Assembly: GCA_023146255.1 (NCBI GenBank)
Contig: JAGLCJ010000008.1
Coordinates: forward strand, 124,001-188,000
Direction of reading: 5' to 3'
From: Alcanivoracaceae bacterium
GTDB lineage: Bacteria; Pseudomonadota; Gammaproteobacteria; Pseudomonadales; Alcanivoracaceae
DNA length: 64,000 nt
Part shown: piece after piece, positions 27,990 to 35,091 of the stretch
Layout of the letters: the number at the start of each line of letters is the position of its first letter
Numbering within the stretch: position 1 is the first letter of the stretch
Translations under genes and position numbers: made by a program
Notes under the pieces: model-generated
Told to the model about the DNA's origin: nothing
Seen by the model: only the letters and a program-made list of their open reading frames with translations
Databases searched by the model: none

Positions 27990-28810
27990 CAGGCCTCTCC
28001 TTTCAGGCTGGCCACTTCCTCACCGGAACGGCCAAACCGGCGCTGTCGGCCGGCGTAGTCCGCCAGCGCCAGATCCAGCGTCATCGCATCAAAATCCGGC
28101 CACAGCACCGGGCTGAACCAGAGCTCACTATAAGCGGCCTGCCATAGCAGAAAATTACTCAGACGCTGCTCGCCACCGGTGCGGATCAACAGGTCCGGCG
28201 GCGGCAGATTGGCAAGGCAAACATGCCCGCCAAGTCGCTCGGCATTAATATCGTCAAGGGTCAGGCGTCCGGCCTGCACCTCGGCAGCCAACTGCCGGGC
28301 GGCCTCGGCAATATCCCATTGGCCGCCGTAATTCACCGCCACCACCACGGTCATGCGCGTGTTCCCGGCGGTGAGCGCTTCGGCGTCGGCCATACCCTGC
28401 TGCAGCTCGACGCTAAAGGCGCTGCGCTCGCCAATGAAACGCAGCCGAATCTGGTTGTCATGCAGCTCTGACACGCGACTGGCCAGCGCTTTCAGAAACA
28501 GACTCATGAGGTGACGGACTTCGTCTTCCGGGCGGCGCCAGTTCTCGGAACTGAACGCGTACAGGGTGACCACCTCGATGCCACGCTCTGCCGCCGCCCG
28601 GATCACCGCCTGCACCGCCTGCTCGCCGGCGCGATGCCCTTCGGCACCGGGCAGACCACGGGCGCGGGCCCAGCGGTTATTGCCATCCATGATGATCGCA
28701 ACGTGTCGCGGCAGCTCGCCGACATGCGAATCAATATCCGGTGCAGCAGATTGCAAAGGTGCGCCCCAAAACAGGAACGGACCGCGCAGCGGTCCGTCAG
28801 CGGATGTCAC
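27989..28810 (-). CDS. uppS: Isoprenyl transferase (undecaprenyl diphosphate synthase)
   Basis: Condenses IPP units onto FPP to give the C55 carrier lipid for peptidoglycan, O-antigen and the GT2/ArnT-like cassette seen at 11-14 kb. The catalytic aspartate lies in HVAIIMDGNNRWAR; LYAFSSENWRRPEDEV, VNYGGQWDI and DLLIRTGGEQRLSNFLLWQ follow. The start is a GTG at 28810 with GAGGA eight bases upstream. At 273 residues it is about 20 longer than usual because of an N-terminal tail before the core that has no obvious function. Confidence 0.95.
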   Translation of the reverse strand: MTSADGPLRGPFLFWGAPLQSAAPDIDSHVGELPRHVAIIMDGNNRWARARGLPGAEGHRAGEQAVQAVIRAAAERGIEVVTLYAFSSENWRRPEDEVRHLMSLFLKALASRVSELHDNQIRLRFIGERSAFSVELQQGMADAEALTAGNTRMTVVVAVNYGGQWDIAEAARQLAAEVQAGRLTLDDINAERLGGHVCLANLPPPDLLIRTGGEQRLSNFLLWQAAYSELWFSPVLWPDFDAMTLDLALADYAGRQRRFGRSGEEVASLKGEA

Positions 28811-28821
28811 TGCGACGGTCC

Positions 28822-29379
28822 TCAGACCGTCATCAGCTCCTCTTCCTTTTCCTTCAGCAATTTGTCGACTTCGCCGACAAACCGGTCGGTGAGCTGCTGG
28901 ATCTGGTCCTCGCCGCGACGCTCGTCGTCCTCGGAGATTTCCTTCTCTTTCAGCAACTCCTTGATGTGAGTGTTGGCATCACGACGGATATTGCGGATCG
29001 CCACCCGGGCATTTTCCGATTCAGCCCGCACCACCTTGACCAGGTTCTTGCGGGTTTCTTCGGTCAGCGCCGGCAAGATCAAACGAATCACGGTGCCGGC
29101 AGTGGACGGGTTCAGGCCAAGATCCGACGCCATAATGGCCTTTTCAATGGCCGGAATCAGGCTCTTGTCGAACGCGGTGATCACCAGTGTGCGACCCTCT
29201 TCCACCGACACGTTGGCGGCCTGACGCAGCGGCGTATCGGCGCCGTAGTAGGACACCGACAGGCCATCGAGCAGGCTCGGGCTGGCACGGCCGGTACGGA
29301 CTTTCTTGAATGCCGTGTCGAGCGACTCCAGGCTCTTCTTCATCCGGCTTTCCGCATCTTTCTTGATGTCATCAATCAT
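28822..29379 (-). CDS. frr: Ribosome recycling factor
   Basis: Splits post-termination ribosomes together with EF-G. The 185-residue protein begins MIDDIKKDAESRMKKSLESL and contains KVRTGRASPSLLDGL, YYGADTPLRQAANVS and the C-terminal helix DRFVGEVDKLLKEKEEELM. I chose the ATG at 29379; 21 upstream in-frame residues are not supported by the family. It lies 28 bp from pyrH and 11 bp from uppS, as in other Gammaproteobacteria. Confidence 0.97.
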   Translation of the reverse strand: MIDDIKKDAESRMKKSLESLDTAFKKVRTGRASPSLLDGLSVSYYGADTPLRQAANVSVEEGRTLVITAFDKSLIPAIEKAIMASDLGLNPSTAGTVIRLILPALTEETRKNLVKVVRAESENARVAIRNIRRDANTHIKELLKEKEISEDDERRGEDQIQQLTDRFVGEVDKLLKEKEEELMTV

Positions 29380-29407
29380 CGAACGTTCCTCGTGTTCACT
29401 CCCGCCG

Positions 29408-30142
29408 TCAGGCGGATTCGACCAGCGTGCCCTCGCTGCCACCCAGCATCAGGTTCAGCAGCGCACCCTTCTTGTTCATGTTAAATACCCGCAGCGGCAT
29501 GTTGTGATCACGCACCAGACAGATCGCGGTCAGATCCATCACACCAAGCTTGCGGGCCAGCACTTCGTCATAACTCAGGCGATCATATTTAACCGCCTTG
29601 GGGTTCTTTTCCGGATCGGAATCGAACACGCCATCAACCTTGGTCGCCTTCAGCACCACGTCGGCATTGATCTCGATGCCACGCAGGCAGGCCGCCGAGT
29701 CAGTGGTGAAGAACGGATTGCCGGTACCGGCGCAGAACACCACCACCTCACCATTCTTCAGGTAACGGATAGCGTTGCGGTGATCATAATGCTCGACCAC
29801 ACCGCTCATCGGGATCGCCGACATCAGCCGGGTGCGGATATTGGAACGCTCCAGCGCATCACGCAGCGCCAGCCCGTTCATCACCGTGGCCAGCATGCCC
29901 ATATGGTCGCCGGCCACCCGGTCCAGACCGGAGGCCTGCAGGGCCGCGCCGCGGAACAGGTTGCCACCGCCGATCACCAGACCGACCTGAACACCAATGC
30001 CGACCAGCTGGCCAATCTCGATGGCCATGGCATCCAGCACCTTCGGATCGATCCCGAAGCCCTCATCACCGGCCAGCGCCTCACCGCTCAGTTTCAGCAG
30101 AATCCGGTTATACCGGGGGGAACGGTCGCTGATGCCGGCCAT
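29408..30142 (-). CDS. pyrH: Uridylate kinase
   Basis: Phosphorylates UMP to UDP. The amino-acid-kinase-fold protein shows RILLKLSGEALAGDEGFGID at the N-terminus, VIGGGNLFRG, LDRVAGDHMGMLATVMNGLAL, VVFCAGTGNPFFTTDSAA and LKATKVDGVFDSDPEKNP. The length of 244 residues is normal. A strong extended -10 element lies just upstream, which fits the fact that pyrH is here separated from tsf by an insertion and needs its own promoter. Confidence 0.97.
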   Translation of the reverse strand: MAGISDRSPRYNRILLKLSGEALAGDEGFGIDPKVLDAMAIEIGQLVGIGVQVGLVIGGGNLFRGAALQASGLDRVAGDHMGMLATVMNGLALRDALERSNIRTRLMSAIPMSGVVEHYDHRNAIRYLKNGEVVVFCAGTGNPFFTTDSAACLRGIEINADVVLKATKVDGVFDSDPEKNPKAVKYDRLSYDEVLARKLGVMDLTAICLVRDHNMPLRVFNMNKKGALLNLMLGGSEGTLVESA

Positions 30143-30182
30143 AATTCGATCTCCGCGTGGCTGAGGGTCCGATTGGGGGCGG

Positions 30183-30191
30183 ATTCTAGCA
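30183..30191 (-). promoter_or_regulatory. Extended -10 promoter element for pyrH
   Basis: On the minus strand the sequence TGCTAGAAT is a good extended -10 (TGN plus TAGAAT) about 41 bp upstream of the pyrH ATG. No convincing -35 is seen at the usual spacing, which extended -10 promoters can do without. It would drive pyrH-frr-uppS and possibly genes beyond. Confidence 0.55.
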
Positions 30192-30335
30192 GGATGTGCG
30201 GCAGCTGTGCCGTTCGGACTACAAAAAAGTGACGCACCGGCAGGGTCCTGACCGAATCGCTCGGCGGCCGGTCATTTAACAGGCAGCGCGGCCGCACTAG
30301 CATGCCGGCCGTCAGCCTCCGCCAAGGGACACACC

Positions 30336-30869
30336 ATGACCGCCCGCGAATCCACCCTGCCGATGACCACCGCTCAGGCGCTGGCCCTGTATGACCGCCT
30401 TGAGCCCGTCAGCATCGACTTTATGCTCGGCGCCTGGCAAGGCTCGGGCTTTGCCACCGGCCACCCGCTGGACGGAGTGTTGGAAACCTGCCACTGGCAC
30501 GGCAAGCGGTTTCATGACGCCGACCATGTCGACCCGTTGGTGTTTCGCGGCCTCGGCGGCAAGCTCCACCGGCTGAACCCGGCGCTGATGCCAATGGGCA
30601 TGCTGGACAGCGTGCCGGCAACAGACAGCCCGCTGCTCGGCCGTGCCTTCCAGTTGCTGATGCCAATACTGCAAACCCGGCGCTCGCGGGCCCGGTTGCG
30701 GATGATCGAGTACCGCGGCCAGACCACGGCGGCGATGCTGTATGACGACCTGCCGATCAATGACGTGTTTCGCAAGCTCGACGACGACAATGTGCTCGGG
30801 ATCATGGATCTGAAGGGGATGGCGCAGCCGTTTTTCTTTCGGCTGCGCAGAGAGCAATTCCCTTCATAA
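30336..30869 (+). CDS. GXWXG/DUF4334 domain protein
   Basis: A 177-residue soluble protein without signal peptide. The N-terminal GXWXG motif is seen as LGAWQGSGFATGHPLDG (about residues 31-47), and the C-terminal half (MIEYRGQTTAAMLYDDLPINDVFRK and DLKGMAQPFFFRLRR) matches DUF4334. The molecular function of this family is unknown to me. It lies in an accessory block inserted between pyrH and tsf, is transcribed away from pyrH, and is followed by a REP-like doublet. Confidence 0.82.
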   Translation: MTARESTLPMTTAQALALYDRLEPVSIDFMLGAWQGSGFATGHPLDGVLETCHWHGKRFHDADHVDPLVFRGLGGKLHRLNPALMPMGMLDSVPATDSPLLGRAFQLLMPILQTRRSRARLRMIEYRGQTTAAMLYDDLPINDVFRKLDDDNVLGIMDLKGMAQPFFFRLRREQFPS

Positions 30870-30874
30870 GCTGC

Positions 30875-30930
30875 GGTAGGAGCCGTCGATCGACGGCGAA
30901 AAATCTCGCGGCCGGTCGCCCGCTCCTACC
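30875..30930. repeat. REP-like doublet, copy A
   Basis: The element has 9-bp terminal inverted repeats (GGTAGGAGC and GCTCCTACC). Inside the left half is a perfect 14-bp palindrome (CCGTCGATCGACGG), followed by CGA-rich sequence; the right half is a degenerate mirror copy. Related elements lie at 39301 and 58261. It sits just after the DUF4334 stop codon, the usual place for REP sequences. Confidence 0.75.
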
Positions 30931-30944
30931 AGTTTGCGCAATAG

Positions 30945-31256
30945 TCAGACTGTTACCGGCTGAACCACCCGGCCATGCTCGCGCACAATCAGGTACACCA
31001 GTGGCGCCAGTGAACCGGTCAGCAGGGTGGCGACGATCCAGGGCCAGGGACTAATCCCGCGCTGGCGCGCATCGGCATACATCCAGGTACAGACCAGCCC
31101 GGCACAGATCACCAGGTCAATCAGGATCTGCAGGCTCGCCCAGGACGCAAACCCGGCCCGCCAGATACCCAGATAGCCGACATCCCACATCACCCAGCTA
31201 CTGAACAGGGCGAAATCAATCAGCACGATCCACAGCAACGCCTTTTTGATACTCAT
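30945..31256 (-). CDS. Small integral membrane protein, DUF2834-like
   Basis: The 103-residue protein has three predicted membrane segments (about residues 7-24, 41-60 and 74-93) with a conserved-looking cytoplasmic turn MYADARQRGISPWPW and a C-terminal LVYLIVREHG, which resembles the DUF2834 family. I chose the ATG at 31256, preceded by AGAGGA; the much longer frame upstream is low-quality. It diverges from the XRE regulator next door, sharing about 130 bp of upstream sequence, so regulation by that protein is possible. Function unknown. Confidence 0.65.
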   Translation of the reverse strand: MSIKKALLWIVLIDFALFSSWVMWDVGYLGIWRAGFASWASLQILIDLVICAGLVCTWMYADARQRGISPWPWIVATLLTGSLAPLVYLIVREHGRVVQPVTV

Positions 31257-31389
31257 GATGGCTTTCCTCTCGAGTTGTCGATGACAACTGCAGCCTGACC
31301 CGGCCGCAAAGCAGCGGCAATTACGCCGGAGGTAATAGCCGTCTGTTGCGCCCACCGCCATACTCGACCTGATGCAAAGGAGGAATGCC

Positions 31390-32244
31390 ATGTCGCTGAT
31401 TGCTGAATCTGCCGCCCGGGACACTGGCCCGGCCTTTGGCCAGCTGCTGCGCGGCTGGCGCGGCGCACGCAAACGCTCGCAACTGGAGCTGGCGCTGGAC
31501 GCCGGCGTCTCACAACGCCATCTCAGCTTTCTCGAATCAGGCCGGGCGATGCCCAGTCGCGAGATGATCCTGCAGCTGAGCGAAGTGCTCGACTTACCGC
31601 TGCGGGAACGAAACCAGATGCTGAACGCCGCCGGCTTTGCCGCCCTGTATCAGCAGCGCAGCCTCGACAGCGAAGCCATGTCAGCGGTCCGTCAGGCGCT
31701 TCAGATGATGTTGCGTCATCACGAACCATTCCCGGCGCTGGTGATCGACCCGCAATGGAACATGCTGATGAGTAACGCTGCCACCGAACGCTTTCTCGGT
31801 CTGCTCGGCAATCCGGACGAGGTCTGGCAGCGCGTTGACCCGAGTGGCAATCGCAACGTCATGCGCCTGACATTTCATTCGCAGGGCATGCAACCGTTAC
31901 TGAATAACTGGGACAACACCGCCACACTGTTATTGTCACGGCTGCACCGGGAAGTGACCGCAGCACCTGCCAACACCGGCCTGCACAATGTGTTCACGGA
32001 CATCTGCGCATTGCCCGGCACTCCCGACCAGTGGCGCAATCATGTCTGGGACAGCACACCACCGCCGTTCCTGCCGCTGGATATCAATCTGGGAGGTATG
32101 TCGCTGAAGATATTCTCGATGATTACCGGCTTCGGCACGGCACTGGATATCACTGCAGATGAGTTGCGAGTCGAAACGTTTTTTCCAGCGGATGATTCTT
32201 CCGCACAGTTTTTCCGTTCACTGGCAGCTCAGGCTGACAGCTGA
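31390..32244 (+). CDS. XRE-family regulator with MmyB-like ligand-binding domain
   Basis: The N-terminal helix-turn-helix occupies about residues 15-70 (LLRGWRGARKRSQLELALDA then GVSQRHLSFLESGRAMPS). The rest (LVIDPQWNMLMSNAATERFLG, MRLTFHSQGMQPLLNNWDNTA, LPLDINLGGMSLKIFSMITG) matches the MmyB-like ligand-binding domain found in many actinobacterial and proteobacterial regulators. I chose the ATG at 31390 because GGAGGA lies just upstream and would be inside the frame if the upstream ATG were used; the product has 284 residues. Its target is probably the divergent membrane protein or a remote gene; the ligand is unknown. Confidence 0.88.
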   Translation: MSLIAESAARDTGPAFGQLLRGWRGARKRSQLELALDAGVSQRHLSFLESGRAMPSREMILQLSEVLDLPLRERNQMLNAAGFAALYQQRSLDSEAMSAVRQALQMMLRHHEPFPALVIDPQWNMLMSNAATERFLGLLGNPDEVWQRVDPSGNRNVMRLTFHSQGMQPLLNNWDNTATLLLSRLHREVTAAPANTGLHNVFTDICALPGTPDQWRNHVWDSTPPPFLPLDINLGGMSLKIFSMITGFGTALDITADELRVETFFPADDSSAQFFRSLAAQADS

Positions 32245-32257
32245 GCCCGCAAACAAA

Positions 32258-32282
32258 AACGCCCCGTCAGAGACGGGGCGTT
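32258..32282 (-). terminator. Rho-independent terminator after tsf
   Basis: A perfect 11-bp stem (32258-32268 with 32272-32282) with a 3-nt loop. On the minus strand the T-tract TTTTTGTTT begins in the last stem bases, ideal for ending the rpsB-tsf transcript. It lies 24 bp beyond the tsf stop and may also stop the convergent regulator gene. Confidence 0.88.
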
Positions 32283-32306
32283 CGGCCAAGCGGAAAACTT
32301 CCGAAC

Positions 32307-33188
32307 TCAGCTCTTGTTGACCTGCGCCATCACTTCAGCAGCAAAGTCGGTCTCTTCTTTCTCGATACCTTCGCCAACCACCAGGCGAATGAAGCCGGCC
32401 ACTTCGGCGCCGGCATCTTTCACCAGTTTGCCAACGGTCGTGTCCGGGTTCTTCACGAACGGCTGATCCAGCAGGCTCACTTCTTTCAGGAACTTGCTGA
32501 TCCGGCCGCCAAGCATCTTCTCGACGATTTCCGCCGGCTTGCCTGCCATATCCGGCTGGGCACGGATGATTTCTTTCTCTTTCTCGAGAACCTCGGCCGG
32601 CACCTGATCGCCGCTGACGACCATCGGACTGGTCGCCGCAACATGCATCGCCACGTCCTTGCCAAGGGCTTCGCTGCCGCCCTTCAGGGCCACCAGGACA
32701 CCGATCTTGCCGCCGTGCACGTAGGCACCGATGGCTGTTTCGGCCTGCAGCATGGCTGCGCGGCGAACCTGAATGTTTTCACCGATCTTCTGCACCAGCG
32801 CCTGACGGGTCACTTCGACGGTCGGGCCTTCCGCAGTCGGCAGCTCGGCAATCTTGGCAGCGTCGGTTTCACCGGCAGCCAGTACCGCGTTGGCAACCTT
32901 GGCAACAAAGCCGAGGAAGTTTTCGTCGCGGGCGACGAAATCGGTTTCCGAATTGATCTCGACCATGATGGCGGTCTTGCCATCGGCACTGACGGCCACG
33001 CCTACTGCGCCTTCGGCTGCAGTACGGCCGGCTTTCTTGGCAGCCTTGGCCTGACCTGATTTACGCAGGTCGTCGATTGCTTTTTCGATGTCAGCGCCGG
33101 CTTCGACCAGTGCATTCTTGCACTCCATCATGCCAAGGCCGGTACGTTCACGGAGTTCTTTTACCATTGCAGCGGTTACAGCAGCCAT
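32307..33188 (-). CDS. tsf: Translation elongation factor Ts
   Basis: Guanine nucleotide exchange factor for EF-Tu. The N-terminal UBA-like domain shows VKELRERTGLGMMECKNALV and the exchange motif NSETDFVARDENF follows, then dimerisation-domain segments such as VHGGKIGVLVAL and MHVAATSPMVV. The 293-residue length is standard. It is cotranscribed with rpsB, from which it is separated by 71 bp containing a strong hairpin. Confidence 0.97.
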   Translation of the reverse strand: MAAVTAAMVKELRERTGLGMMECKNALVEAGADIEKAIDDLRKSGQAKAAKKAGRTAAEGAVGVAVSADGKTAIMVEINSETDFVARDENFLGFVAKVANAVLAAGETDAAKIAELPTAEGPTVEVTRQALVQKIGENIQVRRAAMLQAETAIGAYVHGGKIGVLVALKGGSEALGKDVAMHVAATSPMVVSGDQVPAEVLEKEKEIIRAQPDMAGKPAEIVEKMLGGRISKFLKEVSLLDQPFVKNPDTTVGKLVKDAGAEVAGFIRLVVGEGIEKEETDFAAEVMAQVNKS

Positions 33189-33226
33189 GATTGTCCTCGC
33201 TGGGAAATTGGGGGGTCAGAAACGGA

Positions 33227-33247
33227 AGCGGGGCCCGTGGCCCCGCT
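33227..33247 (-). other. GC-rich hairpin between rpsB and tsf
   Basis: A 9-bp stem (33227-33235 with 33239-33247) and 3-nt loop lie 12 bp after the rpsB stop. No T-run follows, so it looks more like an RNA-stability or partial attenuation hairpin than a full terminator. Such a hairpin could set different levels of S2 and EF-Ts. Confidence 0.55.
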
Positions 33248-33259
33248 CCCTGGTGGAGC

Positions 33260-34006
33260 TTACTCGGCGGACTCGTCAGCGACTTCGACGAAGCCATCCT
33301 TGTCCACCGGCGAGGTGGTCGCAGCGTATTGACGGCCCTCGATAATGGCGTCAGCAACTGCAGCCACGTACAGCTCGATGGCGCGAATAGCATCATCATT
33401 GCCCGGGATCACATAGTCGACGCCATCCGGATCGGAGTTGGAATCAACCACCGCAATCACCGGGATACCCAGCTTGCGGGCTTCCTGAATGGCGATGTCT
33501 TCATGATCGACGTCGATGATGAACAGGGCATCCGGCAGACCGCCCATATCCTTGATGCCGCCGATGGAGCGCTCAAGCTTGTCCATCTCGCGGGCGCGCA
33601 TCAGCGCTTCTTTCTTGGTCAGCTTGTCGAAGGTACCGTCCTGGGACTGCACTTCCAGATCGCGGTAACGCTTGATCGACTGACGGATGGTTTTCCAGTT
33701 GGTCAGCATGCCGCCGAGCCAGCGGTGATCGACGTACGGCATGCCGCAGCGAATCGCCTGCTCTTTGACGGTCTTCTGCGCTGCGCGCTTGGTGCCGACA
33801 AACAGAATCTTGTTGTTGCTGGCCGCCAGCTTGTTCACAAACGACAGGGCGTCGTTGAACAGCGGCAGGGTCTTTTCCAGATTGATGATGTGAATCTTGT
33901 TACGGGCGCCAAAGATGAACGGCTTCATTTTCGGGTTCCAGAAACGGGTCTGGTGACCGAAATGCACACCGGCCTTCAGCATGTCACGCATGGTAACGCT
34001 GGCCAT
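33260..34006 (-). CDS. rpsB: 30S ribosomal protein S2
   Basis: Ribosomal protein of the small subunit body. The 248-residue protein begins MASVTMRDMLKAGVHFGHQT and contains WNPKMKPFIFGARNKIHIIN, HRWLGGMLTNWKTIRQSI, LPDALFIIDVDHEDIAIQEA and PGNDDAIRAIELY. I chose the ATG at 34006, as the ten upstream in-frame residues are not part of the family. It is the first gene of rpsB-tsf and diverges from map. Confidence 0.98.
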   Translation of the reverse strand: MASVTMRDMLKAGVHFGHQTRFWNPKMKPFIFGARNKIHIINLEKTLPLFNDALSFVNKLAASNNKILFVGTKRAAQKTVKEQAIRCGMPYVDHRWLGGMLTNWKTIRQSIKRYRDLEVQSQDGTFDKLTKKEALMRAREMDKLERSIGGIKDMGGLPDALFIIDVDHEDIAIQEARKLGIPVIAVVDSNSDPDGVDYVIPGNDDAIRAIELYVAAVADAIIEGRQYAATTSPVDKDGFVEVADESAE

Positions 34007-34122
34007 TGAAGTATCTCCTTCGGGTTGGGCCTCCATATTCCCTCAGCCTCCAACCCTTGCGGGCACCCAGGGGGTCTGTGTCGGAATATGTGTGGATTTC
34101 CCTTGTCTGCTCCGTAGCAGGT

Positions 34123-34152
34123 ACACTACGCATCCTGTCCGGTCAGCAGCAA
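34123..34152 (-). promoter_or_regulatory. Candidate sigma-70 promoter for rpsB-tsf
   Basis: On the minus strand TTGCTG (34147-34152) and TAGTGT (34123-34128) are separated by 18 bp, about 117 bp upstream of the rpsB ATG. The long leader fits the known S2 feedback regulation of rpsB-tsf in Gammaproteobacteria, but I did not find a confident S2-binding structure. Confidence 0.42.
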
Positions 34153-34282
34153 GGCGCGCGCTTTATACCACAACGGCCCCGGAGCAACAATCCGGAATCC
34201 ACCGTTGTCCTCCGGTATTGCCCCGCCCTGCCCCCTCACCTGCCGGTAACCCGATGATTTTGCTGGAGCCTTGCGCCGCCCC

Positions 34283-35077
34283 ATGACTGTGACCCTGAAG
34301 ACCCCGGAACAGATTGCCCAGATGCGCGTGGCCGGCCGCCTCGCCGGTGAAGTGCTGGACATGATCGGCCCGTACGTCCAGCCCGGTGTCAGCACCGAGG
34401 AGCTGGACCGGATATGCCACGACTATATCGTCAACGAGCAGAAGGCCATTCCGGCACCGCTCGGCTATGGCGGCGGTGGCGGCCGGATGCCGTTCCCGAA
34501 GTCGATCTGCACCTCGGTGAACCATGTGGTCTGCCACGGCATCCCCAGCGACAAGAAAATCCTGAAGAAGGGCGATATCGTCAATATCGATGTCACCGTC
34601 ATCAAGGACGGCTGGCACGGCGATACCTCGAAGAGCTTTATCGTCGGCGAGGCCTCGCCACTGGCGAAGCGCCTGGTCGAGGTCACCCGGGAATGCATGG
34701 TGCGGGCGATCCGCATGGTCAAACCGGGCGTGCGCCTGGGCGATCTCGGCTACGAAATCCAGAAGCTGGCCGAATCGGAGCGCTTCTCGGTGGTGCGTGA
34801 ATACTGTGGCCACGGCATCGGCCAGATCTTCCACGAGGAGCCACAGGTCCTGCACTACGGCAAGCCGGGCACCGGGCTGGAGCTGCGTGCCGGCATGGTG
34901 TTCACCATCGAACCGATGATCAATGCCGGCAAGGCCGCAACAAAACTGCTGCCAGATGGCTGGACAGCGGTGACCAAGGACCACAAGCTGTCGGCCCAGT
35001 GGGAACACACCATCGCCGTCACCGAAACCGGCTTTGAAGTGCTGACCCTGCGCAAGGAAGAAACCGACCTGTCCTGA
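34283..35077 (+). CDS. map: Type I methionine aminopeptidase
   Basis: Removes the N-terminal methionine from new proteins. The dinuclear metal ligands are in NIDVTVIKDGWHGDTSK, CGHGIGQIFHEEP, FTIEPM and AQWEHT, and the substrate histidine is in VVCHGIP. I chose the ATG at 34283 (264 residues, the E. coli length); a TTG lies 12 bp upstream. Oddly, the loop after PLGY is expanded to GGGGGRMPF before PKSICTS, about six residues more than in E. coli. It diverges from rpsB, the usual context. Confidence 0.96.
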   Translation: MTVTLKTPEQIAQMRVAGRLAGEVLDMIGPYVQPGVSTEELDRICHDYIVNEQKAIPAPLGYGGGGGRMPFPKSICTSVNHVVCHGIPSDKKILKKGDIVNIDVTVIKDGWHGDTSKSFIVGEASPLAKRLVEVTRECMVRAIRMVKPGVRLGDLGYEIQKLAESERFSVVREYCGHGIGQIFHEEPQVLHYGKPGTGLELRAGMVFTIEPMINAGKAATKLLPDGWTAVTKDHKLSAQWEHTIAVTETGFEVLTLRKEETDLS

Positions 35078-35091
35078 CCGGGGGCAACACC

